Translations under genes and position numbers: made by a program | Origin: Flavobacteriaceae bacterium | Lineage (GTDB): Bacteria > Bacteroidota > Bacteroidia > Flavobacteriales > Flavobacteriaceae | NCBI GenBank assembly: GCA_009886625.1 | Contig: QXZA01000008.1 | Span: 1 to 64,000 of the forward strand | Length of the DNA: 64,000 nucleotides | Direction of reading: 5' to 3' | In this document: positions 53,043-62,220 of the stretch, one piece after another | Numbering within the stretch: the stretch's first letter is position 1 | Layout: each line of letters opens with the position of its first letter | The notes under the pieces: generated by a model | Database searches by the model: none | What the model was told of the DNA's origin: nothing | Seen by the model: only the letters and a program-made list of their open reading frames with translations

Positions 53043-53232
53043 TCGCTGGCTTGTTTTTTCTAGCCTAGCTTTTCAAATAGGGATCATTATGTATGCCTCT
53101 ATACAATTAGGCAATTTTTTAGATCAAAAATTTAGTTCTACAAGTTTTGCTTTAATCTCAAGTGTTATAGGGCTTTTCATGGTATTATGGCTTATTTATA
53201 GACAAAGCAAAAGATTTTGGAATAATCCATGA
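53026..53232 (+). CDS. AtpZ/AtpI-like ATP synthase accessory protein
   Basis: 68-residue protein with two membrane segments (WLVFSSLAFQIGIIMYASIQLGNFL type and ALISSVIGLFMVLWLIY) and the charged turn between them expected of AtpZ/AtpI, which assist c-ring assembly or ion uptake. The start is GTG at 53026, inside the bactofilin gene. It overlaps DUF6168 by 4 bp. Confidence 0.85.
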   Translation: MKKQPNRWLVFSSLAFQIGIIMYASIQLGNFLDQKFSSTSFALISSVIGLFMVLWLIYRQSKRFWNNP

Positions 53233-53588
53233 AAAAAAACGCTTTTTATATTGCCCTTCTTTTTATTCTAATGCCCTTAGGGCTATTTGTTCAAAGTGAA
53301 CTCAACCCAACGCGTATTCTTTTTTTATGGACAAGCTATGGGGTTAATTTTGCTCTTGCCACTATTGCTCTTTTTTTATTGGGTTGGGGCATGCACCACA
53401 AAAAAGAAAATCTAGCAATACTATATTTGATAACGGTTGCACTAAAGCTAGCCGTTTACTTTTTATATTTTCATCCAAAATTTGAAATGGATGGTGTTAT
53501 AATGCGTTCAGAATTCTTCATTTTTTTTGTTCCTTACGCTATAGGTCTTTTTATAGAAATAGTAGTTTTAGCAAGGCGTTACCAATAA
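53229..53588 (+). CDS. DUF6168 family membrane protein
   Basis: 119-residue protein with four membrane segments. It occupies the place between AtpZ and AtpB and resembles DUF6168, a flavobacterial family found there. Function unknown; a role in ATP synthase assembly is inferred only from position. It overlaps atpZ by 4 bp. Confidence 0.75.
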   Translation: MKKNAFYIALLFILMPLGLFVQSELNPTRILFLWTSYGVNFALATIALFLLGWGMHHKKENLAILYLITVALKLAVYFLYFHPKFEMDGVIMRSEFFIFFVPYAIGLFIEIVVLARRYQ

Positions 53589-53701
53589 GGGTTAGCCTCA
53601 AAAAGAGTCATTTTTTTGATGCTTTTCAAGTTCTTTCTTTGAGACTAAAAAAAAGAAGATTAAAAAAACTTTTATTTATTTCTTTATTTATTCGAAAGCC
53701 T

Positions 53702-53709
53702 TACATTTG
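53702..53709 (+). promoter_or_regulatory. TAnnTTTG promoter core of the atp operon
   Basis: TACATTTG lies 33 bp before the atpB ATG at 53743, in the 154-bp gap after DUF6168. Confidence 0.6.
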
Positions 53710-53742
53710 CAGCGCTAAAAACACTATTTATAAACAAGTTTT

Positions 53743-54843
53743 ATGCCGACAACGCTAAACAAAATTTACTCCATTTTTTTACTATTCATAGCGTTGTTTT
53801 CAGCACCCTACAGTCTAGCAGCCAAAGAGAGCGAAGCTTCAGGAGATTTAAAAGGGGAAATCAAAGAATACATTTCGCATCACCTTCAAGATGCGTATGA
53901 TTTTAGTTTGTTCTCTTATACCAACGAAGCTGGAAAACACGTTTATATTGGAATTCCTCTTCCTGTTATCTTGTGGGATAATGGATTACATGTTTTTTCT
54001 TCTTCCAAATTACATCACGGAGAAGATTTGGTTCAATCAGGAGAGTACTTTTATAAATTAGACCATTCTAAGATTTACCGGACGGATGCAGCGGGAACGA
54101 TCAATTATGATGAAAGTCATCATGCAACCAATATTGCACCACTAGATTTTTCAATTACAAAAGGTGTAGCAAGTATGTTGCTCATCGCTTTTTTGATGTT
54201 CTACATTTTTAGAAGTCTAGCAAAGTCGTATACTTCTAATGGAGGTGTTCCGGCAGGGATTGGACGATTTTTTGAACCCATTGTTTTGTATATAAGAGAT
54301 GATATTGCTCGCCCGAACATTGGAGAAAAAAAACACGGGAAGTATATGGGCTTCCTTTTAACTGTTTTCTTTTTTATCTGGTTTTTAAACCTTTTGGGTC
54401 TCACTCCACTTGGAGTAAACGTGACAGGAAATATTGCAGTAACATTTGGTTTAGCATTGTTAACCTTTTTAATTACGAACCTTACAGGAACCAAGGATTA
54501 TTGGTTACACATTTTTGATCCTTTGGGTGCATCCATGAAATGGTACGCTAAGGTTCCTTTATACATCATTTTGATTCCTATTGAAGTCTTAGGGATCTTT
54601 ATTAAACCCTTTTCGCTTCTGATACGTCTTTATGCCAACATGCAAGCGGGACATATCGTATTGATGAGTTTAATTGGTTTAATGTTTATTTTTAAAAGTT
54701 GGTTGGGAAGTCCTTTATCCTTTGGATTGGCTTTTGCAATCTCGATTATAGAATTGTTAGTGGCTTTATTACAAGCCTATATTTTCACGATGCTTTCTGC
54801 GCTTTATTTCGGTTTTGCCGCTGAAGAACATGAACATCATTAA
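53743..54843 (+). CDS. atpB: ATP synthase F0 subunit a
   Basis: Membrane subunit forming the proton half-channels of the F-type ATP synthase. The 366-residue protein has a signal peptide and an N-terminal extracytoplasmic extension of about 110 residues, as is usual in Bacteroidota, then the a-subunit core with the essential Arg in LLIRLYANMQAGHIV and a C-terminal LLQAYIFTMLSALYF. It is the first gene after the promoter core. Confidence 0.95.
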   Translation: MPTTLNKIYSIFLLFIALFSAPYSLAAKESEASGDLKGEIKEYISHHLQDAYDFSLFSYTNEAGKHVYIGIPLPVILWDNGLHVFSSSKLHHGEDLVQSGEYFYKLDHSKIYRTDAAGTINYDESHHATNIAPLDFSITKGVASMLLIAFLMFYIFRSLAKSYTSNGGVPAGIGRFFEPIVLYIRDDIARPNIGEKKHGKYMGFLLTVFFFIWFLNLLGLTPLGVNVTGNIAVTFGLALLTFLITNLTGTKDYWLHIFDPLGASMKWYAKVPLYIILIPIEVLGIFIKPFSLLIRLYANMQAGHIVLMSLIGLMFIFKSWLGSPLSFGLAFAISIIELLVALLQAYIFTMLSALYFGFAAEEHEHH

Positions 54844-54895
54844 CCCAAACACAGTAATGTGTCAAAAAAAGAGTGTTTAATTTAAAATTATAATT

Positions 54896-55087
54896 ATGGA
54901 AATTCCAGTAATGGTAGGTGCCGGATTAGTAGTAATCGGTGTAGGTATGGGTATCGGTAGAATCGGTGGTTCTGCAATGGAGGCGATCGGTCGTCAGCCA
55001 GATGCTTACGGTAAAATTCAAACAGCGATGTTGATTGCTGCTGCCCTTGTAGAGGGAATTGGTTTTGCTGCTTTATTTGCAGTATAA
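54896..55087 (+). CDS. atpE: ATP synthase F0 subunit c
   Basis: 63-residue c-ring subunit with two membrane helices and the polar loop GRQPDAYGKIQ. The ion-binding carboxylate is the Glu in AALVEGIGFAAL. The residues expected in sodium-binding c subunits (Gln in helix 1 and an ES/ET motif after the Glu) are not apparent, so protons are the likely coupling ion. Confidence 0.95.
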   Translation: MEIPVMVGAGLVVIGVGMGIGRIGGSAMEAIGRQPDAYGKIQTAMLIAAALVEGIGFAALFAV

Positions 55088-55131
55088 CAAGAATTGCCTT
55101 TTAAGGCCTTTTTAACTTAACGTTTTAAACG

Positions 55132-55632
55132 ATGGAAAAATTAATTGGTGAATTTTCGTTAGGCTTGTTCTTTTGGCAAACCCTAATTTTTTTAGGCTTG
55201 TTTTTCTTGCTTAAAAAGTTTGCATGGAAGCCTATTTTGGATGCAGTCAATGATCGTGAAACTTCAATCAAAGACGCACTTGCTTCTGCCGAAGCAGCGC
55301 GAAATGAAATGGAGAGTTTACAATCGGACAATCAGCGCATCCTTAAAGAAGCGCGTGCCGAAAAAGAAACATTACTCAAAGAGGCTCGAACTACTCGCGC
55401 CGAATTGATTAATACAGCGAAAGAAGAAGCTCAGGTTGAGGCACAGAAAATCTTAGCACAAGCACAAGAAGCCATCCAAAACGAAAAACGTACAGCAGTC
55501 AATGAACTAAAAGAACAAGTGGGTTCTATAGCCATGGAGATTGCTGAAAAAGTGCTTCAAAAAGAATTAGAAAGCAACGACAAGCAATTGCAGTTGGTAG
55601 AACAATTATTAAAGGACACCAATATAAAGTAA
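55132..55632 (+). CDS. atpF: ATP synthase F0 subunit b
   Basis: 166-residue peripheral-stalk subunit: one N-terminal membrane segment (about 8-27, SLGLFFWQTLIFLGLFFLL) and a long charged coiled coil with SIKDALASAEAARNEMESL. The atpH start follows the stop with no gap. Confidence 0.94.
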   Translation: MEKLIGEFSLGLFFWQTLIFLGLFFLLKKFAWKPILDAVNDRETSIKDALASAEAARNEMESLQSDNQRILKEARAEKETLLKEARTTRAELINTAKEEAQVEAQKILAQAQEAIQNEKRTAVNELKEQVGSIAMEIAEKVLQKELESNDKQLQLVEQLLKDTNIK

Positions 55633-56178
55633 ATGAGAGGAACGCGCGCTGCAATACGTTATGCCAAAGCTACATTAGCATTTGCCCAAGAGGCGAAAGC
55701 TTCTGATAGAGTTGCCTTAGATATGCTTGCAATAGGAACACTAATGCAACAAAATGACGAATTACAAATAGTATTGGAAAACCCAATTCTTCCAGTAGCT
55801 CAAAAAGAAGCCGCTTTGAAGAGTTTATTTTATAATGCTTGCCCGCAAACAATTCAATTGTTTTCGCTTTTAGCCGAAAACAATCGTCTCGCTATAGTCG
55901 CTACTACTGCACAGCAATATGTACGTCTTTATGCACAGACACAAGGAGAAACAACAGCAATAGTAACTACTGCTGTCCCGCTTTCTCCCGCTTTAGAGAA
56001 ACTTGTTTTGGAAAAAGCCAAAAGCTTGACACAGGATAAGGTTCAACTTGAAAATAAAGTAGATTCTTCTATTATAGGAGGCTTTATTCTTCAAATTGGT
56101 GATATGCAATACGATGCTAGTGTTGTGCATCAGTTAAAAGCTATAAAAACAACATTAACAAAAACGAATACGATCTAA
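55633..56178 (+). CDS. atpH: ATP synthase F1 subunit delta
   Basis: 181-residue subunit that attaches the stator stalk to F1. It begins GTRAAIRYAKATLAFAQEA and ends with IIGGFILQIGDMQYDASVVHQL, the delta C-terminal signature. The start directly abuts the atpF stop. Confidence 0.94.
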   Translation: MRGTRAAIRYAKATLAFAQEAKASDRVALDMLAIGTLMQQNDELQIVLENPILPVAQKEAALKSLFYNACPQTIQLFSLLAENNRLAIVATTAQQYVRLYAQTQGETTAIVTTAVPLSPALEKLVLEKAKSLTQDKVQLENKVDSSIIGGFILQIGDMQYDASVVHQLKAIKTTLTKTNTI

Positions 56179-56190
56179 AGATAAACGATC

Positions 56191-57768
56191 ATGGCAGATG
56201 TAAATCCCGCTGAAGTTTCAGCAATTCTAAAAAAACAATTATCAGGCTATAGCTCTGCATCCGCTTTGGATGAAGTAGGTACTGTACTCGAAGTGGGTGA
56301 CGGTATTGCTCGTGTTTTTGGTTTATCCAATGCACAGTATGGAGAATTAGTTGCCTTTGATAACAACCTTGAAGGAATGGTACTTAACCTAGAGGAAGAC
56401 CACGTAGGGGTTGTTCTTTTAGGACCATCAAAAGGGGTTAAAGAAGGAGATACGGTAAAAAGAACACAACGAATCGCATCTATTGATGTAGGAGAAGGTG
56501 TTGTAGGTCGTGTTGTTAATACTTTAGGAAGTCCCATTGATGGAAAAGGCGCCTTAGAAGGAGAGCTTTTTCAAATGCCATTAGAGCGTAAAGCTCCAGG
56601 GGTTGTTTTTCGTCAGCCAGTAAACGAACCCTTACAAACAGGAATTAAATCGATTGATGCGATGATTCCTGTAGGTCGTGGACAAAGAGAATTAGTGATT
56701 GGAGATCGTCAGACAGGAAAAACTACGGTTTGTATTGACACGATCTTAAATCAAAAAGAATTTTATGATGCTGGAGAGCCTGTTTATTGTGTCTATGTTG
56801 CTATAGGACAAAAGGCATCTACTGTTGCAGGGATTGCTAAAACATTAGAAGACAAAGGCGCTATGGCCTATACTACCATTGTAGCAGCCAATGCTTCTGA
56901 TCCTGCGCCTATGCAGGTTTATGCACCCTTTGCTGGAGCAGCCATCGGAGAATACTTTAGAGATACAGGAAGACCTGCTTTGATTATTTATGATGATTTA
57001 TCTAAACAAGCTGTTGCCTACCGTGAGGTTTCCTTGTTATTACGTCGTCCTCCAGGGCGTGAAGCTTACCCTGGAGATGTTTTCTACTTACACTCTCGTT
57101 TATTAGAGCGTGCTGCAAAAGTGATTGCAGATGATAGTATTGCTAAAGAAATGAATGACCTGCCAGTTTCATTGAAAGATAAAGTAAAAGGTGGAGGTTC
57201 GCTCACTGCACTTCCTATTATTGAAACCCAAGCGGGTGACGTTTCGGCCTATATCCCTACCAATGTAATTTCGATTACTGATGGACAGATTTTCTTGGAA
57301 TCAGATCTATTTAACTCTGGGGTTCGTCCTGCAATTAACGTAGGAATTTCAGTATCTCGTGTAGGAGGTTCTGCTCAGATTAAATCCATGAAGAAAGTTT
57401 CGGGGACATTAAAATTAGACCAAGCTCAGTTTCGTGAATTGGAAGCTTTTGCAAAATTTGGCTCTGATTTAGATGCTGCAACTTTAAACGTGATTGAAAA
57501 AGGAAGACGTAATGTTGAAATCTTAAAACAAGCACAAAACGATCCGTTTACGGTAGAAAATCAAACAGCGATCATCTACGCAGGCTCTAAAAACCTGTTG
57601 CGAAATGTTCCTGTAAACCAAGTAAAAGCTTTTGAAAGAGCTTACTTAGATGAATTGAATGCAAAACACCGACCCGTTTTAGATTCAATTAAAGCAGGAA
57701 AATTAACGGATGAAGTGATTGATACCTTAAACGCGGTAGCAAAAAGTACTTCAGCTCAATTCGAATAA
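56191..57768 (+). CDS. atpA: ATP synthase F1 subunit alpha
   Basis: 525-residue non-catalytic nucleotide-binding subunit. Walker A is GDRQTGKTT (about 171-179); [21 protein letters not shown] and [17 protein letters not shown] are the alpha signatures. It is followed by atpG after 6 bp. The beta (atpD) and epsilon (atpC) genes are missing from this operon, as is usual in Bacteroidota, where they form a separate unit. Confidence 0.97.
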   Translation: MADVNPAEVSAILKKQLSGYSSASALDEVGTVLEVGDGIARVFGLSNAQYGELVAFDNNLEGMVLNLEEDHVGVVLLGPSKGVKEGDTVKRTQRIASIDVGEGVVGRVVNTLGSPIDGKGALEGELFQMPLERKAPGVVFRQPVNEPLQTGIKSIDAMIPVGRGQRELVIGDRQTGKTTVCIDTILNQKEFYDAGEPVYCVYVAIGQKASTVAGIAKTLEDKGAMAYTTIVAANASDPAPMQVYAPFAGAAIGEYFRDTGRPALIIYDDLSKQAVAYREVSLLLRRPPGREAYPGDVFYLHSRLLERAAKVIADDSIAKEMNDLPVSLKDKVKGGGSLTALPIIETQAGDVSAYIPTNVISITDGQIFLESDLFNSGVRPAINVGISVSRVGGSAQIKSMKKVSGTLKLDQAQFRELEAFAKFGSDLDAATLNVIEKGRRNVEILKQAQNDPFTVENQTAIIYAGSKNLLRNVPVNQVKAFERAYLDELNAKHRPVLDSIKAGKLTDEVIDTLNAVAKSTSAQFE

Positions 57769-57774
57769 TTTATT

Positions 57775-58635
57775 ATGGCAAACTTAAAAGAAATACGGAA
57801 TAGAATTGCATCGGTCTCTTCGACCATGCAAATCACCTCTGCAATGAAAATGGTTTCAGCAGCTAAGCTTAAAAAAGCTCAAGATGCCATTACTGCTATG
57901 CGCCCGTATTCTGATAAGCTTACCGAATTGATTCAAAACCTTAGTGGATCATTAGACGGGGACACCCCCAATCCCTTCACACAAATGAGACCTGTAAATA
58001 AAGTCTTGCTGATTGCGGTGACTTCCAATCGTGGATTATGTGGCGGATTTAATTCCAATATTATAAAAGCCGTAAACCAATACATTGAATCGCATAGTAA
58101 TCATGAGGTTCATTTGTTGACCTTAGGAAAGAAAGGAGATGATATTTTAGCGAAGAAGCATAAAATAGCAGAAAATAATAATGGGATTTTCGATGATTTG
58201 ACATTTGCCAATTCAAGTGAAATTGCTCAGAAATTTATGGACGCCTTTGCCAATAAAGAATACGATAAGGTTGAGGTGATCTACAATAGCTTTAAAAACG
58301 CAGCAACTCAATTGGTTCTTACAGAAACCGTATTGCCAATTGTTGCAGAAGAATCAGAGGCGACTGTTGGGGCTGGCGATTATATTTTTGAACCAACTCA
58401 AGAAGGAATCATCAGTGAATTGTTACCGAAGAGTATTAAAATGCAACTTTACAAATCCTTACGTGACTCTTTTGCAAGTGAGCATGGAGCGCGAATGACG
58501 GCGATGCACAAAGCAACAGATAATGCTACAGAATTGAGAGATCAATTGAAATTGACCTACAATAAAGCACGTCAAGCTTCCATTACCAACGAGATTTTAG
58601 AAATCGTTGGAGGGGCAGAAGCCCTTAATGGTTAA
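57775..58635 (+). CDS. atpG: ATP synthase F1 subunit gamma
   Basis: 286-residue rotor shaft. The N-terminal helix NLKEIRNRIASVSSTMQITSAM and C-terminal helix SEHGARMTAMHKATDNATEL match the family, with the central TSNRGLCGGFNSNI region. It is the last atp gene here; an unrelated lipoprotein gene follows after 76 bp. Confidence 0.96.
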   Translation: MANLKEIRNRIASVSSTMQITSAMKMVSAAKLKKAQDAITAMRPYSDKLTELIQNLSGSLDGDTPNPFTQMRPVNKVLLIAVTSNRGLCGGFNSNIIKAVNQYIESHSNHEVHLLTLGKKGDDILAKKHKIAENNNGIFDDLTFANSSEIAQKFMDAFANKEYDKVEVIYNSFKNAATQLVLTETVLPIVAEESEATVGAGDYIFEPTQEGIISELLPKSIKMQLYKSLRDSFASEHGARMTAMHKATDNATELRDQLKLTYNKARQASITNEILEIVGGAEALNG

Positions 58636-58711
58636 ACCTTACTCTTTCCTTTTTTTCTTTTATCTTGCATCGATCAATTGAACATTACTATTCAACCCTA
58701 TTTCTATTAAT

Positions 58712-59314
58712 ATGAAAAAGAACACTTTTTTTTGGTCATTATTTATTAGCATTTTAATTGTTACAGTCTCTTCTTGTAAAAAAGACCCTATTGAAACAGA
58801 ACCTGTTGCTGAAGAGGAAGAAGAAACAGTAGAAATTACAGATCCTTTTTATTCTGTCTTAGACGAAGACAGTACCTTAGATGATTATTGGGATGTTTTT
58901 GTGGCAGATGCTATTCGCTCTGGGAAAGCAGACCCTGGAACAGGGAGAGTAATTTCTTTATTTTTTGGAACTGAACCTGACTTCGCCTCAGGAGTAACTT
59001 CAGATCATGCAGGGAGAGCCTATAATATTTGTGATGATGACACCGTAAGCTTTGAAATAATTAAATCGTTCTGGGAGGATTTTTCAGTTGTTCAACGTTT
59101 ATATACATTCTATCATGAAGCTGGACATGCTCGTTATAAATACAGACACCCTTGCGAGTCTTTTGAATGTACTTCTACACCCGAAGATTATCCGATTATG
59201 TGGCTCTCTGTTCTTCCTGGAAATACTCCTTTAGAAGATTTCATCGAGGACAAAGACAAATTTTTTAAACGAAATTGGGAAGGGATTCGTTATTTCAATT
59301 GCGAAGACCTTTAA
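58712..59314 (+). CDS. Putative lipoprotein with HExxH metallopeptidase-like motif
   Basis: 200-residue probable lipoprotein: signal ends at VSSC, followed by a Glu-rich linker. The central motif RLYTFYHEAGHARYKYRHPC contains HEAGH, the gluzincin/metzincin-type zinc site, and several Cys (NICDDD, HPCESFEC, FNCEDL) may form disulfides. I recognise no named family with confidence; peptidase activity is inferred from the motif alone. No promoter core is obvious. Confidence 0.65.
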   Translation: MKKNTFFWSLFISILIVTVSSCKKDPIETEPVAEEEEETVEITDPFYSVLDEDSTLDDYWDVFVADAIRSGKADPGTGRVISLFFGTEPDFASGVTSDHAGRAYNICDDDTVSFEIIKSFWEDFSVVQRLYTFYHEAGHARYKYRHPCESFECTSTPEDYPIMWLSVLPGNTPLEDFIEDKDKFFKRNWEGIRYFNCEDL

Positions 59315-59365
59315 GCTCTTAGAGAATTATTTTTTAATACGACTTGTTTTGTAATAAAATAGAAT

Positions 59366-59876
59366 CAAAGAAGCATTCGAGCGAATAGGAGAATGTTATA
59401 AAGGAGAAGGCTGTTGAAATTAAATACCTAAAGGAAGCTTTTGACTCAATAGTATTGTGTTGGTTGGCTACCGTTTCATCGGAAGGGGAACCTAATGTAT
59501 CTCCCAAAGAGCTGTTCTTTATTATTGACACAGAAACCCTTTTGCTAATATTGCTTCTCCTCAGAGTCTTAAAAATATTCTTCAAAACTCAAAAGTGTGC
59601 GTAAGTGGAGTCAATGTATTTACTCAAAAAGGAATTCAATGTAAAGGAATATCAACAATTATTGACCCTAAAGATTCTGATTTTAAAGTGCATGAAAAAG
59701 CTTTTCAGCTCCTAATCAAAGGAAAATTTAGAATCCAAAACATCATAAGCATTAAGGTAAAGCAGACCAAAAAAATAATAGCACCCAGTTATTTTTTCTA
59801 CCCCAACACTGATGAAAAAGAACAAATCAAGCAAGCGAAGAGGCATTATTTAAACTACGATTATAATGAAGATTAA
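59366..59876 (+). pseudogene. Decayed pyridoxamine 5'-phosphate oxidase-like protein
   Basis: The flavin-binding split-barrel signature is split over frames: SIVLCWLATVSSEGEPNVSPKE in one frame, then ANIASPQSLKNILQNSKVCV and GVNVFTQKGIQCKG in another, joined by a one-base deletion at a T-run (about 59540-59543). The C-terminal part from VCVSGVNVF to YPNTDEKEQIKQAKRHY is intact. Upstream of SIVLCW the frame also holds stops (TAG, TGA). With two independent lesions, this is a pseudogene rather than a sequencing slip. Confidence 0.75.
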
Positions 59877-60266
59877 ACCCTATTTAATTGCTCAAACAAT
59901 AAGTTTTTTGTGCGGGACTACTACTTTTTATTCTAGGTCTAATTAAATATCTCTCTCCCGATTGGTTTTTTACAGAGAAATATGATGTAATTATCAGTAT
60001 GCCACAATCTGCAACTATTTTGAGAGTTATGATGGGCTTTATGACCATTGTCGGTGGATTGTGGATACAATTAGCCTATTGTATAAAAACCAGAAACGAG
60101 TATTGTTGTTTACTGGAGTATTGATCATGGGATTTATCCTTTCTAGAGCAGGTGGACTTTTGCTTGATGGCTTTGATCAATATTTACATATATAGAATTG
60201 GGATTTGAAATCGTTGCTTTTTTGGTAATACTTGCCGTTTAATATATGATAAAAAGGAGTAATTGA
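59866..60266 (+). pseudogene. Decayed DUF4345-like membrane protein
   Basis: The start ATG overlaps the end of the previous pseudogene, as in a former operon. One extra G (run 59914-59916), an indel near 60100, a TA duplication near 60190 and a stop near the end break the frame. Correcting them gives a four-span protein with LRVMMGFMTIVGGLWIQLAY and LIMGFILSRAGGLLLDGFDQ, matching DUF4345. Multiple lesions show true decay. Confidence 0.7.
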
Positions 60267-60316
60267 AGTTTGCTCTTTGACGTTGAAGGTATTATATTTA
60301 AAAATAATTATTAAAA

Positions 60317-60667
60317 ATGGAAAAAGTAAACCCCCTTGCACTAATTCTCGTGTTGACCGGCATCATATTTTATGTAGGAGGCATTATTCAAGCGAAATGG
60401 CCTCCCAAAAAAATCAATCATTTTTATGGATTTCGGACATCGACTTCAATGCGGAATCAGGAAATCTGGGAGTTTGCTCAGCAATATTCTTCAGACAAAA
60501 TTCAAAAACTAGGAGGGTATACAATTCTTCTTGGTGTTTTGGCTTTTTTTATCAATTTCCATCAAATGTGGGCTATTTGGGTAGGAATAGCTTTGGTCAC
60601 ACTTCTTCCAGTATTGATGATTATTCAAATCGAAAAAGAGCTTAAAAATCGTTTTCCAAAAGAATAA
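60317..60667 (+). CDS. SdpI family membrane protein
   Basis: 116-residue protein with three membrane segments and the SdpI motif INHFYGFRTSTSMRNQEIWEFA (key features: YGxRT, N, W). In Bacillus, SdpI gives immunity to the SdpC toxin, but most bacterial members have no known role. It stands alone after the two pseudogenes and was probably not part of their operon. Confidence 0.8.
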   Translation: MEKVNPLALILVLTGIIFYVGGIIQAKWPPKKINHFYGFRTSTSMRNQEIWEFAQQYSSDKIQKLGGYTILLGVLAFFINFHQMWAIWVGIALVTLLPVLMIIQIEKELKNRFPKE

Positions 60668-60757
60668 TTTTGGTTGACAAATTGAGTAAAGAAATTTAGG
60701 ATTACCAATAAGGGAAGCATTCATTTTCTTATTTTTAAATTCTTTAAAAGACAGATC

Positions 60758-61192
60758 ATGATTCAAGTTCCCGTTCAAAATGACAGCCCCTACGAATTAC
60801 CTTTTTATGCAACTAAAGCATCTGCAGGAGTAGATTTAAAAGCTGCTTTAGAAGCCCCTGTGGTACTGAAGCCTTTTGAGCGAAAAGTGATTGGAACAGG
60901 TCTTAAAATGGCTCTTCCAGAGGGATTTGAGGCTCAAGTTCGTCCTCGTAGCGGATTAGCAGCCAAGTATGGGATTTCAGTTCTCAACGCTCCAGGAACA
61001 ATAGATGCAGATTATCGTGGGGAAATAGGGGTGATTTTAGTTAATCTCTCCAAGGATGATTTTACAATACAACCCGGTGAACGGATAGCGCAATTAGTCT
61101 TAGCGCGATATGAGCAGATTGATTGGAAAATTACAAATAGCCTTTCCGAAACAGAACGTGGTAAAGGAGGGTTTGGAAGTACAGGCAAATAA
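60758..61192 (+). CDS. dut: Deoxyuridine 5'-triphosphate nucleotidohydrolase
   Basis: Trimeric dUTPase that hydrolyses dUTP to dUMP and pyrophosphate, keeping uracil out of DNA. All five motifs are present in 144 residues: [41 protein letters not shown] and [11 protein letters not shown]. The nucleotidyltransferase gene begins 10 bp after its stop. Confidence 0.95.
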   Translation: MIQVPVQNDSPYELPFYATKASAGVDLKAALEAPVVLKPFERKVIGTGLKMALPEGFEAQVRPRSGLAAKYGISVLNAPGTIDADYRGEIGVILVNLSKDDFTIQPGERIAQLVLARYEQIDWKITNSLSETERGKGGFGSTGK

Positions 61193-61201
61193 AAATTACT
61201 T

Positions 61202-62218
61202 ATGAAGATTATAGTTCCCATGGCGGGTAGAGGTTCTCGATTGAGACCGCATAGTTTAACAACACCAAAGCCACTGATTGCCGTAGCGGGATCCCCTATA
61301 GTTCACCAACTGGTTCATGAAATTGCCAAAGTAGTGGAGGAACCCATTACAGACATTGGCTTTATTTTAGGCGATCCTGCTTTTTTTGGAGAAGCGGTAG
61401 AAGATTCATTAAAAACACTTGCTTCAGAGTTGGGAGCAAATCCACATATATTTAGACAACTAGAACCCCTAGGAACTGGGCATGCGATTATGTGTGCAGC
61501 TTCAATTTTGGAGGGGCCTACGGTAGTTGCTTATGCTGACACACTAATTCGTGCAGATTTGTCTCTTGATCCCACAGCCGATGCAGTCATTTGGGTAAAA
61601 GAAGTTGAACAACCAGAAGCATTTGGAGTGGTTCAGCTAAATGAGGAGAATACGATTGTTAACTTAGTCGAAAAGCCTAAAGAGTTTGTTTCTGATTTAG
61701 CTGTAATAGGGATTTATTATTTTAAAGAAATTGAAGTCCTAAAAGTTGCTTTGAAAGAAGTAGTAAAACAAAGTTTACAAGAAGGTGAAGAATATCAGAT
61801 TAACCAAGGCATATTAGCGATGATGGAGCAGGGGAAAGTCTTTAAGGCTGGTAAAGTAAATGCTTGGATGGATTGTGGAAATCCAGAAGTGACTCTTCAA
61901 ACCAATGCAGAGATGCTTCAATTCAAAAAAGAGGAAGGAGAAACTTTAGTTGATCCTTCAGCTATCCTGGAAAACAGTACGCTTATCCCCCCTTGTTTTG
62001 TTGGAAAGGGAGTTCGAATTAGCAATAGCAACATAGGACCAGGCGTCTCGATAGGAGAGGGTACAATTATTGAAAACTGTGAATTGCAAAACAGTTTGAT
62101 TCAAAACCACAGTCATTTGATCAATTTAAAGTGCGAAAAAGCAATGATTGGGAATCATGTGCGTTATAAAGGAAACCCTGCCTTTATCAGTCTAGGAGAT
62201 TATTCAGAAATGCAGTAA
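61202..62218 (+). CDS. Sugar-phosphate nucleotidyltransferase
   Basis: 338-residue NDP-sugar pyrophosphorylase-type enzyme. It begins IVPMAGRGSRLRPHSLTTPKPL, the nucleotide-binding G-x-G-x-R-x(n)-PK motif, and has VAYADTLIRAD and the metal-site region VNAWMDCGNPEVT. A C-terminal left-handed beta-helix (about 255-330) contains NSNIGPGVSIGEGTIIENC. The sugar and nucleotide are not determinable by eye. It is followed after 2 bp by a DUF4292 gene. Confidence 0.87.
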   Translation: MKIIVPMAGRGSRLRPHSLTTPKPLIAVAGSPIVHQLVHEIAKVVEEPITDIGFILGDPAFFGEAVEDSLKTLASELGANPHIFRQLEPLGTGHAIMCAASILEGPTVVAYADTLIRADLSLDPTADAVIWVKEVEQPEAFGVVQLNEENTIVNLVEKPKEFVSDLAVIGIYYFKEIEVLKVALKEVVKQSLQEGEEYQINQGILAMMEQGKVFKAGKVNAWMDCGNPEVTLQTNAEMLQFKKEEGETLVDPSAILENSTLIPPCFVGKGVRISNSNIGPGVSIGEGTIIENCELQNSLIQNHSHLINLKCEKAMIGNHVRYKGNPAFISLGDYSEMQ

Positions 62219-62220
62219 AC

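Noticed and set aside
41000-56420. Further CACGT-containing sites (for example near 41005, 53937 and 56400) as extra parS
   Set aside because: They match only the central few bases and lack the flanking palindrome.
53743-58635. atp operon lacking atpD and atpC as a broken locus
   Set aside because: In Bacteroidota beta and epsilon genes are usually encoded elsewhere, and all genes present are intact.
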